From: an uncultured Clostridia bacterium
GTDB lineage: Bacteria > Bacillota > Clostridia > Christensenellales > Aristaeellaceae
DNA: 59,468 bases
NCBI GenBank assembly: GCA_934615235.1
Contig: CAKTTL010000004.1
Location: 1-59,468 of the forward strand
Direction: 5' to 3'
The position numbers were made by a program, and so were the translations under genes. This document shows, piece by piece, positions 7,618-15,966 of this stretch. Under the pieces are notes generated by a model. It was not told the origin of the DNA. It did no database searches and saw only the letters and a list, made by a program, of their open reading frames with translations. The number at the start of each line of letters is the position of its first letter. Positions within the stretch are counted from its first letter, which is position 1.

Positions 7618-10092
7618 TTACCGGCCTTCCTTCTCGATGCGGAGCTGCTCTTCAACCGTCTGGTTGGTGACGGGCGTGTACCCCGGCAGCGGCACGATCT
7701 TTTCGTTGATCGCGTCGAGAATCCAGCTGGCCTGCGGGAAGAAGTAATGCTCCAGCTCATGCGCCGGGGTGATCCAGTTCTTTGCGCCGATAACAACCGG
7801 CGGAGCGTCGAGATCGTCGAACGCCATCTCAGTGATGTTGCGCGCCATATCGTTGAGGAAGCTGCCGCGCTGGCAAGCATCGCTGACAAGGACAATGCGG
7901 CCGGTCTTTTTGACGGAAGCGAGCACCTTTTCATAGTTGAACGGTACCAGCGTCCGCGCATCGATCACTTCAGCTTCCATGCCGTATTTTTCTTTCAGCT
8001 CCTTCACCGCGTCCAGCACGCGATAAAGCACCGCGCCGATGGTGAGAATGGTGATATCCTTGCCCTCGATCTTCACATCGGGCTCGCCGAACTCGACGGT
8101 ATAGAACCCTTCCGGCACGCCGCCCTTATGGAACTGTTCGCCTACATCATAAATCCGCTGGCTTTCCAGGAAAATAACCGGGTCGGTGCCGACGAGCGCG
8201 GCGTTCATCAGGCCCTTCGCGTCGTAAGGCGTAGCCGGGAAAGCGACCTTCAGGCCCGGAATATGCGTGCACAGGCTGGACCAGTCCTGCGAATGCTGCG
8301 CGCCGTATTTGCTGCCGACGGAAAGGCGCAGCACCAGCGGCATCTTGATGATGCCGGCGCTCATGGCCTGCCATTTGCTCATCTGGTTGAATACCTCGTC
8401 GCCCGCGCGCCCGAGGAAGTCGCAGTACATCAGCTCCGCAATTGCGCGGCCGCCGCACATGCAGTAGCCGACCGCCGTGCCGACGATTGCGCCTTCGGAA
8501 ATCGGCGCGTTAAACAGCCGCTGATACGGGATGGACTCGAGCATGCCGCGGGAAACCGCGTACGCTCCGCCCCAATCGCGAACGTCTTCGCCGTAGAAAC
8601 ACAGCGTCGGGTCTTCATAGAAGCGGGTCATAATGGCTTCAAACAGCGCCTCGCGGAACTGGAAAACCCTGTTCTTGGAAACAGGCTTGCCTTCCGCGTC
8701 GAAGCCGAAGCGTTCCTTCTTCGCGATGGACTGCACGCGGCTGTTTTCCTCGTACCTGGTCAGCACGTCGGGCTCGCGGCCGGGATCCATGCTCGGACGG
8801 ATCTCGTTGGAATACATCAGGTCGGCGATGATGCTGTGATTCTTTTCCAGATCGATACGCGGACTGATTTCCAGATCGATCGCCTTGCGGTACGCCTTTT
8901 CAACGGCCATGCCGGCTTCTTCCAGCATCGCCTCGCACTCGGCCTCGGTCGCCACGCCGGCCTCAACCAGCTGCTGGCGATAGCTGATGAGCGGATCCTG
9001 CGCCATCCAGGCTTCAATCTCTTCCTTGTCGCGGTAGTTGTTGCTGTCAGACGGGCTGTGCCCGCTGAAACGGTACGTCACCACGTCGAGCAGCGCCGGG
9101 CCCTTGCGATCGAGAATCGCCTGCTTTTTGCGCTTTGTCGCGTCGATAACGGCGAGCGGGTTAAAGCCGTCCACGCGCTCGGCAAGCATCTGGCTGGGCG
9201 CGATGGAGCCGATGCGCGCAACGAAATCGTAGCACATCGTTTCGCCGCGGGTCTGGCCACCCATGCCGTAGCTGTTATTATAGATATTGAAGAGAATCGG
9301 CAGACCGCCCTTCATTTCGTCGGGCCAAAGCTGCGTGAGCTGATCCATCGCCGCGAAGTTCATCGCTTCCCACACGGGGCCGCAGCCGATTGCGCCGTCG
9401 CCAAAGTTGCCGACAACGATGCCGGGCTTGCGATTGACGCGCTTGAAGAGCGCGGCGCCGGTCGCAATATCGGCGGAACCGCCGACGAGCGCGTTATTCG
9501 GATAGATGCCGAAAGGCATAAAGAACGTATGCATCGAACCGCCGAGGCCGAGGTTAAAGCCCGTCTCGCGGCCGAAAATCTCGGAAATCGCTCCGTAGAG
9601 GAAGAAATCCATCGCCAGTTCCTTCACGGAGTTCTGTCCGCCTTCTACGCGGCTGAGAATCTTGCCGCCGAAGTATTCGCGCATGATCTTTTCCAGCTCC
9701 GCGTCGCCGAGCTTTTCGATGGAAGAGAACGCCTTGGCGAGCAGTTCGCCGTGGCTTCGATGGCTGCCGAAGCAGAAATCGTTCGTATCGAGCACGTACG
9801 CCGTACCGACGGCGGCGGCTTCCTGTCCCATCGACAGATGCGCCGGGCCGGGATTGTTGTAGGCGATGCCGTGATACTCGCTGCGGGTCTTGACCAGGTT
9901 CAGCATAGTCTCAAACTCACGGATATACGCCATATCGCGGAAGATCCGCTTGTAGTCGGCGTCGGCGTATCCTTCTCCGTCCGCTTTGGACTGCCTGACG
10001 GTTTTCTGGTACTGGTTTACCGGGATATCCTGAAACTTAATAAAGCCAGGCTTGCGCATTTCATTCGGGTCAACAAATTGAGACTTCGGCAT
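7618..10092 (-). CDS. Fused 2-oxoacid dehydrogenase E1 (alpha-beta) subunit
   Basis: The thiamine-diphosphate E1 component decarboxylates a 2-oxoacid (pyruvate, acetoin-type or branched-chain) and passes the acyl group to lipoyl-E2. The 824 residues join alpha and beta chains that are separate in most bacteria. The alpha part has GSHRSHGE (109-116), GLGGSMH (182-188) and the ThDP motif GDGAIGCG...NNSYGMGGQ (231 to 280). The beta part begins near residue 480 with FGEDV-like FYGEDVRDWGGAYAVSRG and ends with an HELEHYFFP region. AAGGAG precedes the ATG. It is third in the E2-Lpd-E1 operon, 41 nt after Lpd. Substrate preference cannot be read from sequence alone. Confidence 0.88.
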   Translation of the reverse strand: MPKSQFVDPNEMRKPGFIKFQDIPVNQYQKTVRQSKADGEGYADADYKRIFRDMAYIREFETMLNLVKTRSEYHGIAYNNPGPAHLSMGQEAAAVGTAYVLDTNDFCFGSHRSHGELLAKAFSSIEKLGDAELEKIMREYFGGKILSRVEGGQNSVKELAMDFFLYGAISEIFGRETGFNLGLGGSMHTFFMPFGIYPNNALVGGSADIATGAALFKRVNRKPGIVVGNFGDGAIGCGPVWEAMNFAAMDQLTQLWPDEMKGGLPILFNIYNNSYGMGGQTRGETMCYDFVARIGSIAPSQMLAERVDGFNPLAVIDATKRKKQAILDRKGPALLDVVTYRFSGHSPSDSNNYRDKEEIEAWMAQDPLISYRQQLVEAGVATEAECEAMLEEAGMAVEKAYRKAIDLEISPRIDLEKNHSIIADLMYSNEIRPSMDPGREPDVLTRYEENSRVQSIAKKERFGFDAEGKPVSKNRVFQFREALFEAIMTRFYEDPTLCFYGEDVRDWGGAYAVSRGMLESIPYQRLFNAPISEGAIVGTAVGYCMCGGRAIAELMYCDFLGRAGDEVFNQMSKWQAMSAGIIKMPLVLRLSVGSKYGAQHSQDWSSLCTHIPGLKVAFPATPYDAKGLMNAALVGTDPVIFLESQRIYDVGEQFHKGGVPEGFYTVEFGEPDVKIEGKDITILTIGAVLYRVLDAVKELKEKYGMEAEVIDARTLVPFNYEKVLASVKKTGRIVLVSDACQRGSFLNDMARNITEMAFDDLDAPPVVIGAKNWITPAHELEHYFFPQASWILDAINEKIVPLPGYTPVTNQTVEEQLRIEKEGR

Positions 10093-10133
10093 GATTCAGG
10101 CTCCTTCCTATTCTCTCGCGTTTGTCGTAATCT

Positions 10134-11498
10134 TCAATCCTCGAACGTCCACAGGACTTCGCGGATGATTTCGGAAACAGTGGGATGCGGGAAGACGATT
10201 TCGCGCGCGTCCACGACGCGAAGCTCGGTTTCGATCATTTCGGCCGCGCCCCAGATAATCTCGGACGAATACGTGCCGAGCATATGCACGCCGATGACGT
10301 TGCGGTGCTTTTTATCGACGAGAATTTTGCACAGGCCGTCGCCCTCGTTTTCGGCGACGAACCGGCCTGCATAGCGCATGGAGAGCTTCCTGCAATCGTA
10401 CTCGACGCCGGCTGCCTTTGCGGCTTCCTCGCTCAAGCCGACGGACGCGACCTCGGGATCGGTGTAGATCACAGACGGAATGGCGTGATAGCGCATCGTG
10501 TCCTTTTTGCCCAGGATCGTATTGACCGCCACTTCGCTCTCGCGGTAGGCGGTATGCGCCAGCATCGACACGCCGTTGACGTCGCCCGCGGCGTAGCAGT
10601 TGAGCACGTTCGTGCGGCAGCGCGAATCGGTCTTAATGCCCGCGCGCGTGATTTCCACACCGATCGTCTCCAGGCCGATGCCCTGGATATTTGCGCGGCG
10701 GCCGATTGAGCAGAGCACCTTGTCCGATTCAACGGCATACGTCCGGCCGTCGCGTTCAAAGTTCACCTTTCCCTCGCCAAGCGATACGACTTTCGCGCCC
10801 AGCTCGAACTTTACGCCCTTAGCCTGATACGCCTTCAAAAGCAGCGCGCTGATTTCTCCGTCGGTCGGTCCGGCGATATGGTCGAGCATTTCAACAACCG
10901 TCACCTGGCTGCCCGCAGTCTGATAATACGCCGCCATTTCCAGCCCGATCACGCCGCCGCCGATGATGGTCAGCTTCGCCGGAACTTCCGCAAGCGCCAG
11001 CACTTCGCGGTTCGTGAGCACCCAGCCGGCTTCGTATCCTTCGCGCAGGCCGGGAATCGGAGGCATGACGGGAGAAGAGCCCGTCGCAATGAGCAGGTTC
11101 TTCGCTTCATAGGTCTGCCCCGCCGCTTCCACGGCGAAGCCGCCCGGAACAAAACCTTTGATTACGGCCCGTTCTTTCACAACGGTCACTTTATTCGCCT
11201 TCAGGCCGGCGCTCACGCCGCCCACCAGCGTTTTGACAACCTTCGCGCGCCGCTTTTCGACGAGCGAATGATCAAGTCTGATATCTCCGGCGATTACGCC
11301 GAAAGCTTCGCCATGCTTGGCATGGTTATAAATCTTCGCGGAATTGAGCAGCGCCTTGGAAGGAATGCAGCCTTCGTTCAGGCACACGCCGCCCACCTCG
11401 CGCATTTCAAAACATACGACGTCCAGCCCCGCATGACCCGCGCGCTCCGAGGCGAGGTAACCGGCCGGGCCTCCGCCGAGTACGATCAGATCATGCAT
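10134..11498 (-). CDS. lpdA: Dihydrolipoamide dehydrogenase (E3)
   Basis: This FAD flavoprotein reoxidises dihydrolipoyl groups of E2 and reduces NAD+. It shows the FAD motif GGGPAGYLASERAG at the N-terminus, the redox-active disulphide VCLNEGCIPSK near residues 38-48, an NAD-binding GGGVIGLEMA and the C-terminal catalytic HPTVSE. At 454 residues it has the standard length and no fused lipoyl domain. The start overlaps the end of E2 by 8 bp, and GGGAGG lies 11 nt before the ATG, so the two are probably translationally coupled. Confidence 0.95.
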   Translation of the reverse strand: MHDLIVLGGGPAGYLASERAGHAGLDVVCFEMREVGGVCLNEGCIPSKALLNSAKIYNHAKHGEAFGVIAGDIRLDHSLVEKRRAKVVKTLVGGVSAGLKANKVTVVKERAVIKGFVPGGFAVEAAGQTYEAKNLLIATGSSPVMPPIPGLREGYEAGWVLTNREVLALAEVPAKLTIIGGGVIGLEMAAYYQTAGSQVTVVEMLDHIAGPTDGEISALLLKAYQAKGVKFELGAKVVSLGEGKVNFERDGRTYAVESDKVLCSIGRRANIQGIGLETIGVEITRAGIKTDSRCRTNVLNCYAAGDVNGVSMLAHTAYRESEVAVNTILGKKDTMRYHAIPSVIYTDPEVASVGLSEEAAKAAGVEYDCRKLSMRYAGRFVAENEGDGLCKILVDKKHRNVIGVHMLGTYSSEIIWGAAEMIETELRVVDAREIVFPHPTVSEIIREVLWTFED

Positions 11499-12825
11499 GA
11501 TAGCTTCCGCCTCCCAACAGCAGCTGGATGTTCTCCAGGTTATGCTTCAGGTCGCGCATGAAGCGGCTGGCGGGTGAACCATCCAGCGCGCGGTGGTCAT
11601 AAGTAAGTGAAAGCGTCATCGCTTTATACAGCTCAATCTGCCCGTCTTTGCCCGGCCGCACGCGGTCCTGCAGCGCGCAGACGCCAAGAATGCCCGTCTG
11701 CGGCGGGTTAATTACAGGTGTAAAGCTTTCGATGCCGTATACGCCGACGTTGGAAACGGTGAAGCTCGCGCCGGAGAGCAGATCGGGGCTGATCGAGCCC
11801 TGCTTGCAGGCGTTGGCCAGCTCCTTCGTCTCCCTGGAAATTTCAAGCAGCGTCTTTTTGTTCGCGTCGCGCAGCGTGGGCACCATCAATCCGCGGGGCG
11901 TATCCACCGCGATGCCCATCTGCACGTTGCGGAAATAGCGCATCGTATCGCCGAGGAAATGCGCGTTGAGTGTGGCATGCTCCGGCTGCGTCAGCGTGCG
12001 GCTTGCCGCGTAAACGATCAGATCGCCGATCGTCACACCGCTCATGCCGAACGCTTCGCCGTTTTCCTTGAACATTTTGCGCAGCGCGAGAATCTGCGTC
12101 GCGTCGAACGCAAGCGTGTGCGTGAGCTGCGGAATTTCGGAAAGCGACTGATGCATCTGCTTTGCGATCACCTTGCGGATGTTCGGCAGCTTTTCTTCCC
12201 ATGTTTCGGGCTGCTGCGCGGCGGGCGCCGCAATCTCCGCGGCCGGCTTCTGCTCCAGATCGCGCAGCGATACGCGTCCGCCGAGCCCCGTGCCTTCGAT
12301 TCCCATGGCGGCTTCGCCGCGGGCGGCGGGCGTTGCGACGCGTCCTTCGTCGATCAGCTTCTGCACGTCGCGGGCGATCACGCGGCCATGCGGGCCGGTC
12401 GCCTGCGCAAACGAAAGATCCGCGCCGGATTTTTCAGCCAGCGCGCGTGCGCGCGGAGAAATTTTTCCTTCGGCCTTTTCCGCCGTAACAACGGGAGCGG
12501 GCTGCTCTGCCTTTATTTCGGCAACGGGCGCAGTCTCTTCCGCCTTCGCGGACGCGTCTCCCCCGGCGATGAACGCGGATGGATCCTCTCCCGCTTCGCC
12601 AATCACAGCAACGTTTTCAAGGCAGGGAACGTCGTCGCCTTCTTCGCGCAGGATCGCAAGCAAAACGCCCGCTTCTTTCGCTTCCTCGTCGAAAGCGGCC
12701 TTATCCGTCTCGTAGGAGAAAAGAATATCTCCCGGCGAAACAGCGTCGCCGACATTTTTGTGCCATTTTGTGATGATGCAGCTTTCCACGCTCTGTCCCT
12801 GGCGCGGCATGATAATCGGTACCAT
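11491..12825 (-). CDS. Dihydrolipoamide acyltransferase (E2)
   Basis: The core acyltransferase of the 2-oxoacid dehydrogenase complex, 444 residues. It has one N-terminal lipoyl domain with the lipoylated lysine in ETDKAA (Lys42), a peripheral subunit-binding domain (ISPRARALAEKSG...GRVIARDV) and an Ala/Glu-rich linker. A second, shorter GRVSLRDLEQ segment looks like a degenerate binding domain. The catalytic domain ends with DHRALDG. The ATG at 12825 follows GGAGG by 7 nt; the upstream in-frame extension to 12909 lacks support. It is the first gene of the operon, divergent from a small membrane protein gene. Confidence 0.92.
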   Translation of the reverse strand: MVPIIMPRQGQSVESCIITKWHKNVGDAVSPGDILFSYETDKAAFDEEAKEAGVLLAILREEGDDVPCLENVAVIGEAGEDPSAFIAGGDASAKAEETAPVAEIKAEQPAPVVTAEKAEGKISPRARALAEKSGADLSFAQATGPHGRVIARDVQKLIDEGRVATPAARGEAAMGIEGTGLGGRVSLRDLEQKPAAEIAAPAAQQPETWEEKLPNIRKVIAKQMHQSLSEIPQLTHTLAFDATQILALRKMFKENGEAFGMSGVTIGDLIVYAASRTLTQPEHATLNAHFLGDTMRYFRNVQMGIAVDTPRGLMVPTLRDANKKTLLEISRETKELANACKQGSISPDLLSGASFTVSNVGVYGIESFTPVINPPQTGILGVCALQDRVRPGKDGQIELYKAMTLSLTYDHRALDGSPASRFMRDLKHNLENIQLLLGGGSYHA

Positions 12826-12870
12826 CACGTATCCTCCTTTTTCTGAATTGTCGATTACAAGCCATTTTTG

Positions 12871-12899
12871 AGTATACCATTCTCCACACAAATTCGCAA
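12871..12899 (-). promoter_or_regulatory. Promoter of the E2-Lpd-E1 operon
   Basis: The minus strand reads TTGCGA (12894-12899), a 17-nt spacer and TATACT (12871-12876), about 45 nt upstream of the E2 start. Confidence 0.7.
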
Positions 12900-12916
12900 G
12901 CTTTTTCAAATTTGCG

Positions 12917-12945
12917 TTGACAGAATATGCAACACATGATACAGT
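12917..12945 (+). promoter_or_regulatory. Promoter of the 12994-14569 gene set
   Basis: A consensus TTGACA (12917-12922), a 17-nt spacer and TACAGT (12940-12945) lie about 50 nt before the first ATG. Confidence 0.7.
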
Positions 12946-12993
12946 TCAAATGTTGCGCATCATTTGATTTATATTTTCGGAGGTTTTACTCGC

Positions 12994-13539
12994 ATGAAAA
13001 CGCTGGTTACAATCCAAAAGCTGGCCCGGCTCGGCAAGTTTCTCAGCAAAGTCGTCTTTATTTGCTGCATCGTCGGCGTGTGCGGCTGTATCGTCGGCAT
13101 CGCCAGCCTTGCGGCCGGGGTGGAAACGCTGAAAATCGGCAGCGTCACGCTCGGCGGAATCGTCGAAAAGAGCGCGAAAATGAGCATGGGCTCGTTCTAC
13201 GCGACGATGGCCGTCGGGATCATCCTCTGCGCCGGCGAGGCCGTGCTTTCCAGATTCGCTCACCTTTATTTCCGCCATGAGCTGGAAGACGGCACGCCCT
13301 TCACGCTCGAAGGCGCGAAGGAAATGTTCCGTCTGGGCGTTCTGACCGTCTGCATTCCGTTCGGCGCGCTTCTGCTGGCCGCAATTACGCACGCGGTGCT
13401 TGCGCAGTATCTGCCGGATGTGGCGGATTTGAAGCTGGACTGCGACGGTTCGTTCGCCCTGGGCGTAATGTTTATCCTCACCTCGCTCATCTGCAAATAC
13501 GGCGCTGAAATTTGCGCGCAAAGGAAGGGATCGCTGTGA
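12994..13539 (+). CDS. Small integral membrane protein (DUF2975-like)
   Basis: A 181-residue protein with about four membrane segments (near residues 20-45, 62-82, 112-132 and 148-168) and no recognisable catalytic motif. The arrangement resembles DUF2975-type membrane proteins of Firmicutes, but that match is by overall pattern only. GGAGG lies 10 nt before the ATG; the longer frame starting at 12964 would include this site and is rejected. Its stop overlaps the GTG of the next gene, so expression is probably coupled. Function unknown. Confidence 0.6.
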   Translation: MKTLVTIQKLARLGKFLSKVVFICCIVGVCGCIVGIASLAAGVETLKIGSVTLGGIVEKSAKMSMGSFYATMAVGIILCAGEAVLSRFAHLYFRHELEDGTPFTLEGAKEMFRLGVLTVCIPFGALLLAAITHAVLAQYLPDVADLKLDCDGSFALGVMFILTSLICKYGAEICAQRKGSL

Positions 13540-13883
13540 AAAAGTGGTATAATGAAGAATATGAATTCGAAATCGAAGTGACGGGCTTTCTGCGCGGCGA
13601 TCACACGGAGCGCTATTGCCGCAACGGCGAGGAAATCGGCGATAAATACACCTGCACCTACGGCTGCCCGGTTAGCGCGCAGGGCTGCGGCATCTGCTCG
13701 AAGACGATGATGATGCTCTTCCCGATTATGGAAGCCGTCCGCAGCGGCGGCGATCTGGAAAACATCGGCGGAGAGGGCAAGTATACGAAAACCATCGTCT
13801 GCCCGGACGGCTGCGTGATGTTCCGGCTGACGGCCAGGCCGTTGGGCAACGAAAATTTTTTCAAGGGCAAGTTTTTTGATTAA
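13536..13883 (+). CDS. Cysteine-rich small protein (TIGR04076-like)
   Basis: A 115-residue soluble protein with seven cysteines, concentrated in TCTYGCPVSAQGCGICSK and VCPDGC, which suggests metal or Fe-S binding. Its length and cysteine pattern recall the uncharacterised TIGR04076 family. It starts with GTG, supported by AAGGAAGG 7 nt upstream and by the GTGA overlap with the preceding stop. The next gene starts at its stop (TAATG). Function unknown. Confidence 0.6.
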   Translation: MKKWYNEEYEFEIEVTGFLRGDHTERYCRNGEEIGDKYTCTYGCPVSAQGCGICSKTMMMLFPIMEAVRSGGDLENIGGEGKYTKTIVCPDGCVMFRLTARPLGNENFFKGKFFD

Positions 13884-14569
13884 TGGAAACGTTTGAACGA
13901 TCCGGGCACATTTTCCGTGCCGTGCAGATCGGCCGGGGCGGTCCGGCTGTTTTCTGGGGCACGGGCGCGCATGAAACGCCCGAAGCGCTGATCGAGCGGC
14001 TGGAGGGACAGAATCTGCTGCTCGTCGCCTATCAGGCGGAGGACTGGAACCGCTGCTTCTCCCCCTGGCCCGCGCCGCCCGCGTTTGGCAGCGAAGGCTT
14101 CGCCGGAGAAGGCGCGCGGACGCTGCGCTGGCTGACGGACGAATGCGCGCCGCAAATCGCCGCCCGCTTCGGCGCGCGGGAAAAGCTGCTTTGCGGTTAT
14201 TCGCTGGCGGGGCTTTTCAGCCTGTGGGCGTTTTACGAAACGGGTGCGTTTGCGGGCGCGGCCAGCTGTTCGGGCTCGCTGTGGTTTCCGGGCTGGCAGG
14301 ATTATATGCGCGGCAAAGCGGCGCCGCCGGGCAGCCGGGTTTATCTCAGCCTGGGCGAGCGCGAGGAGCGCACAAAAAACCGCGCCATGCGCTCCGTCGG
14401 CGATGCGACGCGCGCGCAGTACGCGGCCATGCAAAACGATGGAAATCTTCAGCGCTTCGCGCTTCAATGGGAGCCCGGCGGGCATTTCAACGAACCGGAG
14501 GCCCGGCTGGCGCGCGGCGTCCTGTGGCTGCTCGGTCAGTCTTCGTCCGCTTCTTCTTCAAAAACGTAA
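13883..14569 (+). CDS. Putative alpha/beta-hydrolase esterase
   Basis: A 228-residue cytoplasmic protein with the nucleophile elbow GYSLAGLFSLW (serine in GYSLAG) and a C-terminal PGGHFNEP that can supply the catalytic His, as in esterase D-like hydrolases. The ATG is inside the preceding stop (TAATG), making it the third gene of a tightly coupled set. Its last 34 bp overlap the end of the convergent XRE regulator gene, an unusual tail-to-tail overlap. Substrate unknown. Confidence 0.65.
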   Translation: METFERSGHIFRAVQIGRGGPAVFWGTGAHETPEALIERLEGQNLLLVAYQAEDWNRCFSPWPAPPAFGSEGFAGEGARTLRWLTDECAPQIAARFGAREKLLCGYSLAGLFSLWAFYETGAFAGAASCSGSLWFPGWQDYMRGKAAPPGSRVYLSLGEREERTKNRAMRSVGDATRAQYAAMQNDGNLQRFALQWEPGGHFNEPEARLARGVLWLLGQSSSASSSKT

Positions 14570-14790
14570 TTGTTCAGTTCCTCATAGTTCAGAAATTCCG
14601 CGAGTGTCATGCCGAAGGCGATTGCAAGCCTGTGAAGCGTCATCACTCGCGGATTTTTTGTAATCCCGCGCATGATGTTGTCGAGGGTGGACTGCTTTAC
14701 ATTGCTCATTGTCGCGAGCTTATTGATAGAGATTCCCCGCTCTTTACACAGCCGGCGGATACGCTGCACGTAGAGAGAAGAATAATCCAT
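14536..14790 (-). CDS. XRE-family transcriptional regulator
   Basis: An 84-residue single-domain Cro/CI-type repressor. The helix-turn-helix is RGISINKLATMSNVKQSTLD (about residues 15-34), followed by a dimerisation-like helix pair and an acidic C-terminal tail. The ATG at 14790 has CGAGG 8 nt upstream; the frame open to 14889 includes promoter DNA and is rejected. It is divergent from a 57-residue protein gene, and two copies of an ACCCG-type palindrome lie in between, so it probably binds them and controls both genes. Confidence 0.82.
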   Translation of the reverse strand: MDYSSLYVQRIRRLCKERGISINKLATMSNVKQSTLDNIMRGITKNPRVMTLHRLAIAFGMTLAEFLNYEELNNYVFEEEADED

Positions 14791-14841
14791 CTCAATAACC
14801 TCGTTGCTTTCATTGTTGCCTTTTTGAAGGACGCTACAATG

Positions 14842-14852
14842 ATAACAAGAGG
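14842..14852 (-). promoter_or_regulatory. Possible extended -10 promoter of the XRE gene
   Basis: The minus strand carries TGTTATCAT, an extended -10 form, about 50 nt from the start codon, without a clear -35. The palindromic operator at 14866-14879 lies just upstream. Confidence 0.4.
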
Positions 14853-14865
14853 AAAGGCAAACATT

Positions 14866-14879
14866 ACCCGTATACGGGT
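14866..14879. promoter_or_regulatory. Operator 1, perfect palindrome
   Basis: ACCCGTATACGGGT is a perfect 14-bp palindrome whose last base is the first base of the -35 box of the plus-strand promoter. It is matched by a near copy 48 bp downstream. Confidence 0.65.
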
Positions 14880-14907
14880 TGACTAGCAAACTATTTTTTG
14901 ATAGGAT
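14879..14907 (+). promoter_or_regulatory. Promoter of the 57-residue protein gene
   Basis: TTGACT (14879-14884), a 17-nt spacer and TAGGAT (14902-14907) predict a start near 14914, inside operator 2. Confidence 0.6.
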
Positions 14908-14913
14908 TATTTT

Positions 14914-14927
14914 ACCCGAATACAGGT
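14914..14927. promoter_or_regulatory. Operator 2, imperfect palindrome
   Basis: ACCCGAATACAGGT matches operator 1 at 12 of 14 positions and is centred 48 bp from it. It covers the predicted transcription start, a classic repressor position. Confidence 0.6.
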
Positions 14928-14942
14928 ATGGAGGTTGTACAA

Positions 14943-15116
14943 ATGTCGCCGGACTATCGAAAAATGTACGCGCTTCTCTGCACCGCGATCGACCGGTCGA
15001 TCGACCCGTTGAAGCGAATCCCGCAGGCGCACCCCATCGCCGATGCGCTCGAACGCGCGCTGCTCGAAGCCGAAAACGTCTATCTCGACACGGCGCCCTG
15101 CAAGGAAAAAGAATAA
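14943..15116 (+). CDS. Small 57-residue protein of unknown function
   Basis: The ATG at 14943 has GGAGG 8 nt upstream; the longer frame from 14898 would begin inside the promoter. The product is soluble and mostly helical (AIDRSIDPLKRIP...ALERALLEAENVYLD), with two cysteines and a Lys/Glu-rich end. It is not recognised. Its promoter is bracketed by two palindromic sites next to a divergent XRE repressor gene, so it is probably conditionally expressed. Confidence 0.6.
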   Translation: MSPDYRKMYALLCTAIDRSIDPLKRIPQAHPIADALERALLEAENVYLDTAPCKEKE

Positions 15117-15139
15117 GCCTGCCGCTTGCACGGCAGGCT
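15103..15139 (-). terminator. Terminator of the HAD gene
   Basis: AGCCTGCCG (15116-15124) and CGGCAGGCT (15131-15139) form a perfect 9-bp stem with a 6-nt loop. On the minus strand the tail is TATTCTTTTTCC, so it serves the TSCPD-HAD unit; it may also stop the 57-residue gene. Confidence 0.7.
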
Positions 15140-15153
15140 CTGTCGGTTCGAGT

Positions 15154-15966
15154 TTAATACTCCTCGCTCACAATATTCATGCTTTCCAGCGCCACGGCGA
15201 TTCCGTCGTGGTTGTTGTCGTCCGTCACGTCGGCAACGCGGCGGATGATCTCGTCCGGCGCATTGCCCATCACGACGCCGCGCCCGACTTCCTCGAGCAT
15301 TTCCACGTCGTTGTAGTTATCGCCGAAGGCGACCGTATCGGCAATATCGATCCCTCGCATGCGGCAATATTCGGCAATCGCGTCCGCCTTGTTTACGCCC
15401 GCCGGCATGATTTCCAGCAGAATATCGGACGATTTTGCAATCGAATACGCCGGGAACCGCTCGCGCATCTGCGCCTCGATTTCCAGCAGCTTTTCCGGGT
15501 TGCAGATGAGGAGAATCTTATTCACCAGCGCGTCCGCGGGCCAGTCCTCAACGCGCGCCTGGCGCGCCCTGGCATGAACCGCGTTCTCTTCCCGAACGAT
15601 GCGCGGAGAAGCCGTATCGCGGACGATCCAGTCGTCGACAGAATAGGCGCACCAGTCCGCGTCGAAGCCGCGCGCCTGCACGAACGCGGTGATCTCGGCC
15701 GCCTGTTCGCGCGTGAAGCCGCGATGCAGCAGCACCTTCCCCGTCTCGTCGACGATCAGCCCGCCGCTGTAGCAGACGATATCGCCCGAAATGCCATATT
15801 CCCGGAAAATCGGATAAATCCCGGAAGGGCTCCGCGCAGAAACGACCACGAACGGAATCTCCTTCTCGGCCAGTTGCTTCACAGCCGCGCAGGTGCGCGG
15901 GGTGATGCGGCGGTCGCTGGTAAGCAGCGTGCCGTCCACATCGCAAAAAACAGCGCGGCAGCTCAT
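15154..15966 (-). CDS. Cof-type HAD hydrolase
   Basis: A 270-residue haloacid-dehalogenase phosphatase of the Cof / IIB cap class, which dephosphorylates small sugar or nucleotide phosphates. Motif I is FCDVDGTLL near the N-terminus, motif II VVVSARSP, and motif IV FGDNYNDVEML near residue 215. The ATG at 15966 overlaps the stop of the upstream TSCPD gene (ATGA), so the two are coupled. The true substrate cannot be told from sequence. Confidence 0.88.
   Translation of the reverse strand: MSCRAVFCDVDGTLLTSDRRITPRTCAAVKQLAEKEIPFVVVSARSPSGIYPIFREYGISGDIVCYSGGLIVDETGKVLLHRGFTREQAAEITAFVQARGFDADWCAYSVDDWIVRDTASPRIVREENAVHARARQARVEDWPADALVNKILLICNPEKLLEIEAQMRERFPAYSIAKSSDILLEIMPAGVNKADAIAEYCRMRGIDIADTVAFGDNYNDVEMLEEVGRGVVMGNAPDEIIRRVADVTDDNNHDGIAVALESMNIVSEEY

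Noticed and set aside
4700..10374. Very long plus-strand frames opposite the lipase, pgi and dehydrogenase genes (about 1015 and 875 codons)
   Set aside because: They are antisense to well-identified genes and arise from high third-position GC. They have no family motif, and Arg/His-rich composition is typical of shadow frames.
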